Notes: generated from the sequence alone by a model not told the origin. A DNA stretch of 64,000 bases from Paenibacillus marchantiae (GCF_028771845.1 NZ_CP118270.1:6758001-6822000), one strand, 5' to 3'; counted from the first letter of the stretch, positions 1 to 9,454 are shown. Program-made: numbers and translations.

Positions 1-4
1 GCGT

Positions 5-12
5 CCTCCTTT
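5..12 (-). promoter_or_regulatory. Strong ribosome binding site of a gene lying off the left edge
   Basis: Read on the minus strand, positions 12 to 5 spell AAAGGAGG. A start codon is therefore expected within a few bases beyond position 1, outside the window. A short open frame from an ATG at 54 also runs off the edge (it begins MDQSHEKDHGEH) with AAGGAT upstream, so the SD could instead lie inside a gene that starts at 54. Nothing else is recognisable in 1-131. Confidence 0.45.
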
Positions 13-131
13 CGGCATATGTTCACCATGATCCTTCTCATGGGACTGATCCATGGTCCAAATCCTTCGTTACCCCATCTATATGCCTTGAATGAGATGA
101 GCATGCCACCTTTTGTGTAAACCTTCCCAGT

Positions 132-1040
132 TTATTGGTCCTTGCCTTCCCGTTGTGCCAGTTGTTCAAAATCCTGCGGCCAAGGGTCTGCCACTTCAAT
201 TCGTGCACCTGTTAGTGGATGAGCAAAACTCAGTGTCTCACCATGAAGCGCTTGTCGACCAATAGAATCCCTTCTGCCTTCATATAACTCATCTCCAACG
301 AGGGGATGTCCTGCATAACTTAAATGCACCCGAATCTGGTGTGTGCGTCCTGTATCCAGTGTCAGCCGGACAAGGGTCGCCCTATCCCATACCTCCACGA
401 TCTCCACGTGAGTTACAGCGTCCTGCCCACCTTCAGAGATACGTCTGCGTTGCTTGTGATGCCTGTCCTTCCCAATCGGAGCATCAATTGTATTCAGCTC
501 CATGGATATCTGACCGCCTGCAATGGCGACGTAATGGCGTCCAATGTCTTTACGGCGCATCGCTTCATCCAGTTTCGCGAGGGCAAAAGCATTTTTGGCA
601 TATAAAACAGGTCCAGTTGTGTCCTCGTCCAGACGGTGAACATGGCGTACATTCGTCTGAATTCCATTCATTTCGTAATAAGACGCAACCGCATGATCCA
701 GTGTAATCGCTTGATCCGCCCGGCTCCCATCGGGATGAAGCTTCATTCCGGCCGGTTTATGCACGACCAGACAGAAGTCATCCTCATACAGAACATCGAT
801 ATCCGCCCAACGCGGTTCAACATCGATCGGCTGAGACGCAAAAAGGGCCAGCCGAAGCCGGTCCCCTGCGAGTTGTATGCCTTGGTTCGTCTTTAGCTGA
901 CGCAACATTTTCTCTGGTAACTGAAGCTCAGACAAGAGCCATTGCTCTGCAGCCGTTTGCCTGTCTGAACTGCCTGTCACCGCTTTGCCTGGCATTAGCT
1001 CAAGCCATTCCCCACGACGTTTCCAACTTTTAATGGTCAT
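132..1040 (-). CDS. RluA-family RNA pseudouridine synthase
   Basis: Isomerises uridine to pseudouridine in rRNA or tRNA; the target cannot be read from sequence. The 302-residue protein carries the RluA catalytic motif as HRLDEDTTG (residues 135-143, catalytic Asp about 138; many relatives have Ser at the second Thr). It also has the C-terminal GRTHQIRVHL motif and a KPAG motif near residue 95. A short S4-like N-terminal part seems present but weak. The start codon overlaps the hemL stop by four bases (ATGA), so it is translationally coupled and is the last gene of the heme operon within view. Which RluA subfamily member it is remains open. Confidence 0.88.
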   Translation of the reverse strand: MTIKSWKRRGEWLELMPGKAVTGSSDRQTAAEQWLLSELQLPEKMLRQLKTNQGIQLAGDRLRLALFASQPIDVEPRWADIDVLYEDDFCLVVHKPAGMKLHPDGSRADQAITLDHAVASYYEMNGIQTNVRHVHRLDEDTTGPVLYAKNAFALAKLDEAMRRKDIGRHYVAIAGGQISMELNTIDAPIGKDRHHKQRRRISEGGQDAVTHVEIVEVWDRATLVRLTLDTGRTHQIRVHLSYAGHPLVGDELYEGRRDSIGRQALHGETLSFAHPLTGARIEVADPWPQDFEQLAQREGKDQ

Positions 1041-2341
1041 AATGATTGAAGAGCCTTACGGTTTGCCTCGATCGTATCGTCAATATCCTGCTCCGTATGC
1101 ACGCCAGAAACAAACATGCCTTCGTATTGGGAAGGTGCAACACTTACACCCTGATCAATCATGGCCGCAAAGTAACGACGGAATTGATCGAGATTGCTTT
1201 CTTTAGCAATATCATAATTCGTAACCGGAACAGCACTGAAAAATGGACATACCATCGAACCAACACGGTTAATCGTTATGGCTACACCCGTCTCTGCTGC
1301 ATTCTTCTCAAACCCAGCCTGCAAGCGTGCAGACAGTGTCTCCAGACGATCATAGACCTCCGGTGTCAACAATTTGAGTGTCGTATAACCTGCTGCCATA
1401 GCCAGTGGATTACCGCTCAGTGTACCTGCCTGATAGATCGGTCCGGTCGGAGCAATCTGTTCCATCAGATCACGTCTGCCGCCATAAGCGCCCACCGGAA
1501 GCCCGCCACCGATTACTTTACCCAGACAAGTCAGGTCAGGTGTAACGCCATATCGTCCCTGTGCACAGTTCAACCCTACACGGAAACCGGTCATGACTTC
1601 GTCAAAAATGAGCAGACTGCCGTATTGAGACGTCAAATTGCGCAGGCCTTCAAGGAAACCCGAAACGGGTGGTACAACTCCCATATTACCTGCAACAGGT
1701 TCCACAATGACGGCGGCCAGTTCTTCGCCATAACGTTCAAAAGCAAGCTTCACTGACTCCAGGTCATTGTATGGAACCGTAATCGTATTCATAGCCACAC
1801 CTTCAGGAACACCAGGGCTGTCAGGCAGACCCAGTGTTGCTACACCAGATCCTGCTTTGATCAGCAAGCTATCGGCATGCCCGTGATATGATCCTTCAAA
1901 CTTCAAAATTTTACTGCGTCCGGTTACACCACGTGCCAGCCGAATTGCACTCATGGTTGCTTCCGTACCGGAATTCACCATTCGTACGATATCGATCGAA
2001 GGCACACGGTCACAGACGAGTTTAGCCATCTCGGTCTCCAGCAGTGTTGGCGCACCAAAGCTTGTTCCTTTAAGGGCTGTCTCACGCAAAGCTTCCACAA
2101 CGTCAGGATGCGCATGTCCCATAATAAGCGGACCCCAGGATCCCACATAATCAATAAAAACATTGCCATCAATATCATAGATTTTGGAGCCTTCTCCGCG
2201 CTCTGCATAGATCGGGGTAAGCCCCACCGATTTGAACGCCCGAACGGGACTGTTCACACCCCCAGGTATGTACTGCTTGGCTTCTTCAAATGCGCTGCGT
2301 GAGCGCTCATCATTGCGACGAGTTCCTTGTTGTGCAGTCAT
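1037..2341 (-). CDS. hemL: Glutamate-1-semialdehyde 2,1-aminomutase
   Basis: PLP enzyme that converts glutamate-1-semialdehyde to 5-aminolevulinate, the second step of the C5 tetrapyrrole route. The sequence shows the N-terminal IPGGVNSPVRAF motif, the cofactor motif FDEVMTGFR, and the PLP lysine in GKVIGGGLPVGAYGG (about K275). The start at 2341 (MTAQQGTRR) is chosen because AAGGAGG lies six bases before it; in-frame ATGs at 2347 and 2359 have no such site. Length is 434 residues, normal for the family. It follows hemB by 22 bases and overlaps the pseudouridine synthase gene, as the last biosynthetic gene of the hem operon. Confidence 0.96.
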   Translation of the reverse strand: MTAQQGTRRNDERSRSAFEEAKQYIPGGVNSPVRAFKSVGLTPIYAERGEGSKIYDIDGNVFIDYVGSWGPLIMGHAHPDVVEALRETALKGTSFGAPTLLETEMAKLVCDRVPSIDIVRMVNSGTEATMSAIRLARGVTGRSKILKFEGSYHGHADSLLIKAGSGVATLGLPDSPGVPEGVAMNTITVPYNDLESVKLAFERYGEELAAVIVEPVAGNMGVVPPVSGFLEGLRNLTSQYGSLLIFDEVMTGFRVGLNCAQGRYGVTPDLTCLGKVIGGGLPVGAYGGRRDLMEQIAPTGPIYQAGTLSGNPLAMAAGYTTLKLLTPEVYDRLETLSARLQAGFEKNAAETGVAITINRVGSMVCPFFSAVPVTNYDIAKESNLDQFRRYFAAMIDQGVSVAPSQYEGMFVSGVHTEQDIDDTIEANRKALQSL

Positions 2342-2363
2342 GAACATCCTCCTTAACATAAAT

Positions 2364-3365
2364 TTATTTCTCGGCCAACCAGCGTGAAGCGTCTTTTCCG
2401 TAGTACGTAATAATCATATCTGCCCCCGCACGTTTCATACTCAGCAGAATTTCCATGGCCACTTTCTTCTCATCAATCCACCCTTGAATCGCCGCTGCCT
2501 TCACCATGGCATACTCTCCACTTACGTTGTAAGCAACCAGTGGCAGATCAAAATTGTCCTTGATTGTACGCATGACATCCAGATAGGACAATGAAGGTTT
2601 CACCATCAACATGTCCGCGCCTTCGAGCACATCGGTTTCGGCTTCACGCAATGCTTCACGCGCGTTTGCCGGGTCCATCTGATACGACTTGCGATTTCCG
2701 AATTGTGGCGTGGAATCCGCAGCTTCGCGGAATGGACCATAGAATGCTGAAGCATATTTTACGGAGTAGGACATGATTGGAATGTGACTGAAGCCATTCT
2801 CATCCAGTCCGGCACGAATCGCTTGGACAAATCCATCCATCATGTTGGATGGTGCAATGATGTCCGCTCCAGCTTTAGCCTGGGATACCGCTGTTTTCAC
2901 GAGCAGCTCCAATGATTCGTCATTGAGAACATCTCCGCAAATGTGACCGTCCACTTCCACGGTGTGCACCATGCCACAATGACCGTGATCGGTGAATTCG
3001 CACAGACAGGTATCAGCAACAACCAGCAGCTCAGGATACCAGGACTTAATCAGCTTCGTTGCTTCCTGTACAATGCCATCTTCAGCAAATCCAGACGAAC
3101 CAACACTGTCTTTGGTTTCAGGAATACCGAATAAGAGCACAGCCGGAATACCCAGATCGGCAATCTCCTTCACTTCTTCCTGCAGACGATCCAGCGAGAA
3201 GCGGAATACGCCCGGCATGGATTTGATTTCGGATTTTACATTTTCACCATAAGTAACATATATGGGTTGGATAAAGTCATCCACAGTCAAATGGGTCTCT
3301 CTCACCATATTGCGAATACCTGTGGATTGACGTAAACGGCGATGCCGCACAATTGGAAAACTCAT
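2364..3365 (-). CDS. hemB: Delta-aminolevulinic acid dehydratase (porphobilinogen synthase)
   Basis: Condenses two 5-aminolevulinate molecules to porphobilinogen in the cytoplasm. The two active-site lysines sit in SYSVKYASAFYGPFR (about K203) and MLMVKPSLSYLD (about K256). The DTCLCEFTDHGHCG cysteines (about 120, 122, 130) indicate the zinc-dependent form. The start at 3365 (MSFPIVRHRRLR) has AGGGAGG ten bases upstream; an earlier frame extension at 3401 lacks one. Length is 333 residues. A 107-bp spacer separates it from cobA-hemD and contains a loose inverted repeat (GAAGCG/CGCTTC) of unknown role. Confidence 0.96.
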   Translation of the reverse strand: MSFPIVRHRRLRQSTGIRNMVRETHLTVDDFIQPIYVTYGENVKSEIKSMPGVFRFSLDRLQEEVKEIADLGIPAVLLFGIPETKDSVGSSGFAEDGIVQEATKLIKSWYPELLVVADTCLCEFTDHGHCGMVHTVEVDGHICGDVLNDESLELLVKTAVSQAKAGADIIAPSNMMDGFVQAIRAGLDENGFSHIPIMSYSVKYASAFYGPFREAADSTPQFGNRKSYQMDPANAREALREAETDVLEGADMLMVKPSLSYLDVMRTIKDNFDLPLVAYNVSGEYAMVKAAAIQGWIDEKKVAMEILLSMKRAGADMIITYYGKDASRWLAEK

Positions 3366-3472
3366 ACGTGTGAAACCTCCCTGAATAGTAATGTGGAGCA
3401 AAAAGCGAAGCGCGCCGGTATCGTAACGAATTCAGCACGCTTCATCTATCGATTGCGGTTCAATTTATAGGT

Positions 3473-5035
3473 TTAACGGGGAAATACAGCTTCTGTAGCA
3501 GGCTTTCGTTTCCACTCAGACAACACAGAAATCAGACTCTCAATGGTTGCTTCTTCAGCCATCATTGTGACCTTCAAGCCTGCTGCTTCTGCCGTCTTCG
3601 CTGTAACAGGCCCGATACATGCAACCTCTACATTTTCCAATAAAGATAAGGGGTCCTGCAATCCCATTCGTTTCAGAATACTCATGAAATTGGTGACTGT
3701 GGAAGAACTCGTGAAGGTCATCGCATGAATGCCGCCCTCTTCAAGCAGCTTCAGCAGTTCATCGTCATCCTCGCCAGCCAGAATGGTGTCATAGATAATC
3801 GCCTCGGTGACCAGAAGTCCCCGCTCCCTCAACTGTTCAGGCAACCAGGAGCGTGCGAGATCTCCATGCGGTAAAAGAACCCTCTGCCCTTCCTTCAGTT
3901 CACTTTCAAAAGCTTCAAGCATACCTTCGGCCTGAAATGGTCCTTGGATGACTTCCGCCACGATGCCATACCTACGCAAAGCTTCCCCAGTGGAAGGCCC
4001 TACCGCCGCAATTCTCGCTTGATGAATGGAGCGAATATCTTTTCGCTGTTGCTGCAAATGACGGAAAAAGAATTCCACCCCGTTTACACTCGTGAAAAAT
4101 ACCCAGTCAAACGTATTTAACGCACCAAACGCCCGTTTGACACTTTCCTGTGCCGACTCCCCTGATGGCATCACGGTCTCAATTACCGGAAATTCATAAG
4201 GTTCACCGCCAAGTTCCTCGATCCGGTTGACCAATTCACTAGCCTGACTGCGTGCTCGCGTCACCAAAATGCGTTTGCCAAACAGCGGCAGTGCTTCCGC
4301 CCATTTCAATTGTTCGCGCTGGTTCACCACCTCACCAACAACAATGACAGCGGGTGGTTGAAAATTCGCAGCGATGACTTTTGCTTCAATATCTTCAAGC
4401 GTACCTGTGATCGTATCCTGCTCTGCTCTTGTTCCCCATCGAATCAATGCCACTGGTGTTTGCGCAGGGCGTCCGTGGCGAATCAACTGTTCGCTGATAT
4501 ATCCAATTTTGGAGACTCCCATCATAAATACCAGTGTGCCTGTTGCATTCGTCACTTTATCCCAATGAATACTGCGATCAAGCTTGTCCGGACTCTCATG
4601 CCCCGTAATGATGGAAATAGAGGAAGCATAGTCGCGGTGGGTCACAGGTATTCCAGCGTAAGCAGGTACACTTATTGCTGAGGTTACACCAGGTACGATT
4701 TCAAAAGGAACGTCGTTTTTGCGCAGCAGATCAGCCTCTTCACCTACGCGTCCGAATATCGTCGGGTCTCCCCCTTTAAGCCGGACCACAACCTTGCCTT
4801 CCAGTGCGAGATCAACCAACAGCTGGTTGATTTCTTCCTGCTTCATCGTATGTCGATCCGGCCGTTTACCCACATATATCTTAACCGCGCCGGGCTTCAT
4901 TTGTTTGAGTAATCTTGGACTAGCCAACCGATCGTAAACAACAGCATCCGCTCGACCGATCGATTCCCAGCCTTTTACCGTAATCAGCTTGGCGTCCCCT
5001 GGACCTGCACCAACCAAAAAGACCTTCCCCACCAT
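3473..5035 (-). CDS. cobA-hemD: Fused uroporphyrinogen-III C-methyltransferase / uroporphyrinogen-III synthase
   Basis: A single 520-residue protein carrying two activities. Residues 1 to about 245 are a SUMT (CobA/SirA) SAM methyltransferase, with VGAGPGDAKLIT at the start, VVRLKGGDPTIFGR, and GIPVTHRDYASS, making precorrin-2 from uroporphyrinogen III. Residues about 255-515 are uroporphyrinogen-III synthase (HemD), with KRILVTRARSQASELV, FFTSVNGVEFF and the C-terminal FTSSSTVTNF and CIGPVTAKTAEAAGL. In Bacillus subtilis hemD is a separate gene, whereas such fusions are common in Paenibacillus and clostridia. The start at 5035 lies 4 bases after the hemC stop. The fusion commits one product to both heme and siroheme branches. 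Confidence 0.95.
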   Translation of the reverse strand: MVGKVFLVGAGPGDAKLITVKGWESIGRADAVVYDRLASPRLLKQMKPGAVKIYVGKRPDRHTMKQEEINQLLVDLALEGKVVVRLKGGDPTIFGRVGEEADLLRKNDVPFEIVPGVTSAISVPAYAGIPVTHRDYASSISIITGHESPDKLDRSIHWDKVTNATGTLVFMMGVSKIGYISEQLIRHGRPAQTPVALIRWGTRAEQDTITGTLEDIEAKVIAANFQPPAVIVVGEVVNQREQLKWAEALPLFGKRILVTRARSQASELVNRIEELGGEPYEFPVIETVMPSGESAQESVKRAFGALNTFDWVFFTSVNGVEFFFRHLQQQRKDIRSIHQARIAAVGPSTGEALRRYGIVAEVIQGPFQAEGMLEAFESELKEGQRVLLPHGDLARSWLPEQLRERGLLVTEAIIYDTILAGEDDDELLKLLEEGGIHAMTFTSSSTVTNFMSILKRMGLQDPLSLLENVEVACIGPVTAKTAEAAGLKVTMMAEEATIESLISVLSEWKRKPATEAVFPR

Positions 5036-5039
5036 GTCT

Positions 5040-5996
5040 TCATCCCCTAACTTCTGCCAGTATCTGCTCTGCTCCCCGTTCAATCAATCTCCAAGCCACT
5101 TCTTCCCCAAGACGAACCGGATCTTTGCCCGTCATTGCTTCTTTAAGAATCAGTCCACCGTCCGGCGTACCGACCATACCTGTTAATTGTAACGTGTTTT
5201 GTCCATTCGGGGAATCTGCATCTTGCTGTTTCACCCATACGGCATGAGCTCCAATCGGAACCTGACAGCCCCCATTTAATACACTAAGGAAGCGACGTTC
5301 AGCCAACACAGGAAATGCGGTTTCCGGATCGTTGTACAACTGCAACAGATGGAGCAGTTCCGCATCGTCTTCACGGCATTCAATGCCAAGCGCACCCTGA
5401 CCTACTGCGGGAAGACAAGCTTCCTCTGACAGATATTCCGTAATCCGATCCTGCCAGCCCATTCGATACAGTCCAGCGGCAGCCAAAATAATAGCGTCCA
5501 AACCTTCTGTCTCCAGCTTGCGCAGACGGGAATCAATATTGCCACGAAGCGATTCGAGTTGTAAATCCGGACGGTATGCTTTCAGTTGACTGGATCGACG
5601 CAGACTGCTCGTTCCCACTCTTGCACCTTCTGGCAATTGATCCAATGTGAGTCCACCATTCGAAATTAGTGCATCACGTGGATCCGCACGGCGCGGAACA
5701 GCCCCGTTTGTCAACCCTTCGGGCAACTCGGAAGGCATATCCTTCATGCTATGAACAGCCATATCAATCGTACGATCCATCATCGCCTGTTCAATCTCTT
5801 TGACAAACAGTCCTTTGCCTCCGACTTTGGACAGGGTTACATCGAGAATTAAATCTCCTTTTGTAACAATTTTATGTACTTCAAAATCAAAAGCTAATCC
5901 TTCCCGTTCACAAATATCACGTAAATCTTGAATTACATGGCCTGTCTGGGTCAAAGCAAGTGCGCTTTGTCTGCTTCCCACTTTAATTGTCCGCAT
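5040..5996 (-). CDS. hemC: Porphobilinogen deaminase (hydroxymethylbilane synthase)
   Basis: Polymerises four porphobilinogens to hydroxymethylbilane. The 318-residue protein begins MRTIKVGSRQSALALTQT, typical of the family. It has the catalytic Asp in HSMKDMP (about D86) and the dipyrromethane-cofactor cysteine in LNGGCQVPIGAHA (about C244). It lies 2 bases after the siroheme dehydrogenase stop and 4 bases before cobA-hemD, so it is tightly coupled in the hem operon. Confidence 0.96.
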   Translation of the reverse strand: MRTIKVGSRQSALALTQTGHVIQDLRDICEREGLAFDFEVHKIVTKGDLILDVTLSKVGGKGLFVKEIEQAMMDRTIDMAVHSMKDMPSELPEGLTNGAVPRRADPRDALISNGGLTLDQLPEGARVGTSSLRRSSQLKAYRPDLQLESLRGNIDSRLRKLETEGLDAIILAAAGLYRMGWQDRITEYLSEEACLPAVGQGALGIECREDDAELLHLLQLYNDPETAFPVLAERRFLSVLNGGCQVPIGAHAVWVKQQDADSPNGQNTLQLTGMVGTPDGGLILKEAMTGKDPVRLGEEVAWRLIERGAEQILAEVRG

Positions 5997-5998
5997 GT

Positions 5999-6649
5999 CT
6001 ACATGTCCTCCTGATTATGGGATATCCAGTCCCCAATTTGTTCTTCGGTCCACCACTTAAACTGACCTGCACGGATCTTTTCCAGTACATTCATTTCGGT
6101 TAAACGACGGAGTAATTTAGCTCTGACACCTGGTGAAGATACACGTGCCTTTACTTCCATCCTCATCTGATACAAAAATTCAATATATGTCTCGTACTCA
6201 TCTCCGAATTGCTGTTCCAATGTGTCACGAATTTCCGCTGCGGCTATAGGCCCTGCTCCAGCGGTCGATATCGCAATGCTCAGTCTGCCACGCCTGACCA
6301 CACTTGGTGTAATAAAGGTACTTCGCTCAGAAGATATAGCGTCATTAACCAGTATACCCGCATCTTCAGCTTCTTGGACAACAGCTGTGTTCACTTCACT
6401 ATGGTCCGTTGCTGCATATACGAGAAAGGCCCCCCGCAAATCTCCATTGCGGTAGGACCGGGCCAGCCATTGAATTCGGGAATCATGATGCAATTGTTGT
6501 AACGTTGGCGTAACTTCCGGACTAATCACCTTAATTTGCGCTTCCGCATGAAGCAAACCTTTTATTTTACGTTCAGCAACACGTCCGCCTCCAACCACGC
6601 AGCAGGATTTCCCTGATATATCTACAAATATTGGCGTGTACCGTTCCAT
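5999..6649 (-). CDS. Precorrin-2 dehydrogenase / sirohydrochlorin synthase
   Basis: NAD-dependent oxidation of precorrin-2 to sirohydrochlorin in siroheme synthesis, the role of the N-terminal half of CysG (SirC / YlnF-type). The Rossmann motif VVGGGRVAERKIKGLL is at residues about 18-33, followed by LVYAATDH and the STFITPSVVRRGRL region. The start MERYTPIFVD at 6649 sits 4 bases after the hemX stop with GGGAG nine bases upstream; a longer in-frame start at 6715 would overlap hemX deeply. Length is 216 residues. No separate ferrochelatase (SirB) is present in this operon. Confidence 0.9.
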   Translation of the reverse strand: MERYTPIFVDISGKSCCVVGGGRVAERKIKGLLHAEAQIKVISPEVTPTLQQLHHDSRIQWLARSYRNGDLRGAFLVYAATDHSEVNTAVVQEAEDAGILVNDAISSERSTFITPSVVRRGRLSIAISTAGAGPIAAAEIRDTLEQQFGDEYETYIEFLYQMRMEVKARVSSPGVRAKLLRRLTEMNVLEKIRAGQFKWWTEEQIGDWISHNQEDM

Positions 6650-6653
6650 CCCT

Positions 6654-7490
6654 TCACTCTCCCGTCCAACGATGAAACGCTGAATACGCATTGGATAAAA
6701 AACTGATAATGACAAAGCCGTATCCGATCAGCGTCCATCTCGCCATAATAACTGTGGAGAACTGTTTTCTTCTCTTAAAGACGAAGTACCCCACATAGAT
6801 CGCTATGGCAAGCCCCGTTGCAATAACCTTGAGATCCAAGAGCAGGCTCCAGCGCGTTTCGGCTACAATGGACAATACCGCGAGCATGATAGAAACACCA
6901 AGGAGAGGTGTGCCAATCAGTGTAGCCCCATCCATATATTTGCCGATCACTTCGAGACTCGGCAGACGACGTACGGTATCATTCCATTTCTTATTCTTCA
7001 GCTTGCGGTGCAAAAACAGATATAACATGGCAAATACAGCACCCACCGTCAAAGCCGCAAAACCAAGATTGGCCAAGGTGATATGCATAATAAGCAATCC
7101 ATGCACTGTCTGCCAGTTATGCAGAGATATCTCACCTGCTGTAAACCACAACCGGTTCAACACTGTAACCGAGAAACCAACCACGTTCAGCAACAAAATG
7201 ACAAATTCGGAACGTTGAATACGAGTCATCACTAGAGACATTAGTACGATGCTAAATGAAAATATAAACAAAAAATCAAACGTTGTGTAGATTGGAAAAT
7301 GCCCTTCGGTTAACATACGTAAAATGACATGGAACACCTGAAGTGCCCATACAACAACAAGAAACCCTGTGCCTGTCCGCTTCGCCCCCGCATTGCGTCG
7401 AATGCAGTCCGAGAAATAGAACAGTAGGCTCAGGGCATACATATAGATTAAAGCTTCATAGATTTGTTCAGCTAGGGTCAAGCTGCCCAC
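6654..7490 (-). CDS. hemX: HemX-type cytochrome c assembly family membrane protein
   Basis: Integral membrane protein of the CcsA/HemX family with about eight predicted hydrophobic segments and a WALQVFHVILRM segment near the N-terminus. In Bacillus subtilis HemX lowers the amount of HemA, so a regulatory role is known for the family but not shown here. The gene starts 5 bases after the hemA stop. The first codon is probably GTG at 7490 (MGSLTLAEQ); a TTG at 7481 is better spaced from the AAGGCGG sequence and remains possible. Length is 278 residues. Confidence 0.87.
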   Translation of the reverse strand: MGSLTLAEQIYEALIYMYALSLLFYFSDCIRRNAGAKRTGTGFLVVVWALQVFHVILRMLTEGHFPIYTTFDFLFIFSFSIVLMSLVMTRIQRSEFVILLLNVVGFSVTVLNRLWFTAGEISLHNWQTVHGLLIMHITLANLGFAALTVGAVFAMLYLFLHRKLKNKKWNDTVRRLPSLEVIGKYMDGATLIGTPLLGVSIMLAVLSIVAETRWSLLLDLKVIATGLAIAIYVGYFVFKRRKQFSTVIMARWTLIGYGFVIISFLSNAYSAFHRWTGE

Positions 7491-7495
7491 CCGCC

Positions 7496-8884
7496 TTATA
7501 CGCCTGCCGGAGCATAAGCCGGCACGGGGTCTTGCCGGGAATCGTTAAGATGAACGGCATCCGGTTTGCGCAGAGCCGTGGCATCGCTCTGATTTACTTT
7601 CTCAGCGGCCCCCTCTACGGCATCCTCCAGAGCAAAGATCTGAGTAAACATGCGCAGCGCTTCATCACCATGCTTGGTACCAGCCATTTCCTTAATCCGG
7701 TTAATCGGATCTGTCGTCATTTGATTCACGATGCTTTTCGTCAGACGGCGGATAACTTTACGCTGATGTTCATCCAGTTCAGGCAATTTATTAAACAGAC
7801 TATCCATCGTTTCTTCATGAATGGAAGCACCTTTTTCCTGCAATGCCCGAATGACAGGACGAACGCCCAAGGTTTTGAGCCATTGATAATAATCTTCCAT
7901 CTCAAGTTCAATCATTTTCTCGATCTTGGCAGCTTCCACCTTACGCATCTCCAGATTGCTCTCCACGATTCCTTCCAAATCATCAATATCATAAAGGAAT
8001 ACATTGGATAACTCGCCGATCGCCGGATCGATATCCCGCGGAACAGCAATATCAATCAGGAACAGTGGACGCGATTGACGACGCTTCATGCTCTCTCGAA
8101 CCACAGTGGCATCCAGTACATATCTTTCGGCCCCCGTCGAACTAATGACAATATCAACCTCGTTCAGTCGCTCTAGTGCCTGTTCCATCGTACAAGGGGT
8201 CCCCCGAAACTTCGCTGCCAATTCCTCAGCTCGCGCAAGTGTCCGATTCGCCACAATGACTTCGGAGGCTCCATTGGTATACAGATGTTTTACTGTAAGT
8301 TCACTCATTTTGCCGGCACCCAGAATCAGCACCTTCTTATCCGTGAACATACCAAAGATACGCTTGCCTAGTTCTACAGCAGCATAACTAACAGATACCG
8401 CACTCTCTCCGATCGAAGTCTCCGAATGTGCCCGTTTGCCCAATGTAACAGCCTGTTTGAACAGCATGTTAAACCAGGTCCCAGTAGCTTTCTCTTCCTG
8501 TGCTTTGAAGAAAGCCTGTTTCACCTGTCCAAGAATCTGAGTCTCACCAATAACCATGGAATCCAGCCCACAAATGACACGGAACAAATGGCGCATGGCT
8601 TGATCATCTTCATATATATATAAGTGTTGCGTAAATTCTTCCCGCGGAACATTAAACCATTGTTCCATGAACGTCCGAATAAAATAACCACACATGTGAA
8701 GACGGTCTACCACAACATACAACTCGGTACGGTTACATGTGGCTACGATTACACCTTCCAATACACTCTTGGTCAGCTTGAGCTGCTGCAGCGCTTCAGA
8801 CAAGTCCTTTTCTGCAAATGTGAATCGTTCCCTAACCTCTACAGGCGCCGTGCGATAATTCAAACCAACGACAACGATGTGCAT
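7496..8884 (-). CDS. hemA: Glutamyl-tRNA reductase
   Basis: NADPH-dependent reduction of glutamyl-tRNA(Glu) to glutamate-1-semialdehyde, the first committed and usually controlled step. The catalytic Cys50 is in VATCNRTELY. VIGETQILGQVKQAF, the Rossmann segment VLILGAGKMSELT and the C-terminal dimerisation helix region are all present. AGGTGA lies eight bases before the ATG at 8884. Length is 462 residues; the last 40 or so residues (ending PAYAPAGV) are an extra tail compared with the about 430-455 usual. It is the first gene of the hem operon, with a promoter at 8963-8990. Confidence 0.97.
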   Translation of the reverse strand: MHIVVVGLNYRTAPVEVRERFTFAEKDLSEALQQLKLTKSVLEGVIVATCNRTELYVVVDRLHMCGYFIRTFMEQWFNVPREEFTQHLYIYEDDQAMRHLFRVICGLDSMVIGETQILGQVKQAFFKAQEEKATGTWFNMLFKQAVTLGKRAHSETSIGESAVSVSYAAVELGKRIFGMFTDKKVLILGAGKMSELTVKHLYTNGASEVIVANRTLARAEELAAKFRGTPCTMEQALERLNEVDIVISSTGAERYVLDATVVRESMKRRQSRPLFLIDIAVPRDIDPAIGELSNVFLYDIDDLEGIVESNLEMRKVEAAKIEKMIELEMEDYYQWLKTLGVRPVIRALQEKGASIHEETMDSLFNKLPELDEHQRKVIRRLTKSIVNQMTTDPINRIKEMAGTKHGDEALRMFTQIFALEDAVEGAAEKVNQSDATALRKPDAVHLNDSRQDPVPAYAPAGV

Positions 8885-8962
8885 TGCAAGTTCACCTGCC
8901 TAATAAATTTCCAATCAAAGTGTTTTCTACATATGTTCATCCATTTATGATTGACATGGTTA

Positions 8963-8990
8963 ATTATATCACACATCCATAGTATGACCG
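8963..8990 (-). promoter_or_regulatory. hemA operon promoter (extended -10)
   Basis: On the minus strand a perfect TATAAT occupies 8968-8963 and is preceded by TGA at 8971-8969, an extended -10. The -35 hexamer CGGTCA at 8990-8985, 16 bp upstream, is weak. Transcription would start near 8956 and give a leader of about 70 nt before hemA. Confidence 0.55.
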
Positions 8991-9454
8991 GGCCATTTTT
9001 ATGAAATGTTTATGAAATCCCCATGTAAATCATCTTATGCATTGTCATTTATTGTAGTGTCTCACCAATCTTCACCGTTATGCGTTAAATACTTGTTTTA
9101 ATGATAAAGATTCATGAAAATCCCATATAAAACAAATAGCCATGGATGGCTCCATGACTATTCAGGTTTGGGATGATCTTCGTTCCATCCCGATATGTGA
9201 ACATTATTCATGCTGTCGTTATTCAATCGCGTTTCTTTGCGTACTTGGTTCCTTTATTCTTTTCATTTCAATGAGATTAAAAATAACATCTATCCAAAGG
9301 GAATGCAACCCCTTTAGGAAGATCAGAAAATAAAAGATTCGTATCCATCAAACTCCCGAAATCAAGAAATCCCCTTTCGCTTCTACCTGGAATGTACCAG
9401 ATCAGAGCATTAGGGGATGGTTAGTTAAATACTTGTATAATTCACTCTTTTGGG
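8991..9454. other. Intergenic region between hemA promoter and the 9455 gene
   Basis: No convincing gene. On the minus strand the stretch immediately after the 9455 gene forms a two-step stem (ATCCCC / GGGGAT arms near 9413 and 9371, with an inner CTGG/CCAG). A smaller AAAGGG/CCCTTT hairpin lies at 9296-9315, and the likely terminator is at 9121-9160. A 63-codon plus-strand frame at 9142 looks accidental. Confidence 0.4.
9121..9160 (-). terminator. Probable intrinsic terminator upstream of the hem promoter
   Basis: The arms at 9135-9145 and 9150-9160 form an 11-bp stem with one mismatch and a 4-nt loop. On the minus strand it is followed by TTTGTTTTATAT. It would end transcripts coming from the 9455-10045 gene before the hemA promoter, although it lies about 300 nt past that stop codon. 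Confidence 0.5.

Noticed and set aside
1..54. Short frame MDQSHEKDHGEH running off the left edge
   Set aside because: Possible start of a gene, but a perfect AAAGGAGG at 12-5 points to a start codon just outside the window instead. Too short to decide, so not listed as a CDS.
8885..9454. T-box or riboswitch in the hemA leader
   Set aside because: The promoter found gives a leader of only about 70 nt, and no T-box or known riboswitch core is visible. The nearby hairpin fits a terminator of the upstream gene.
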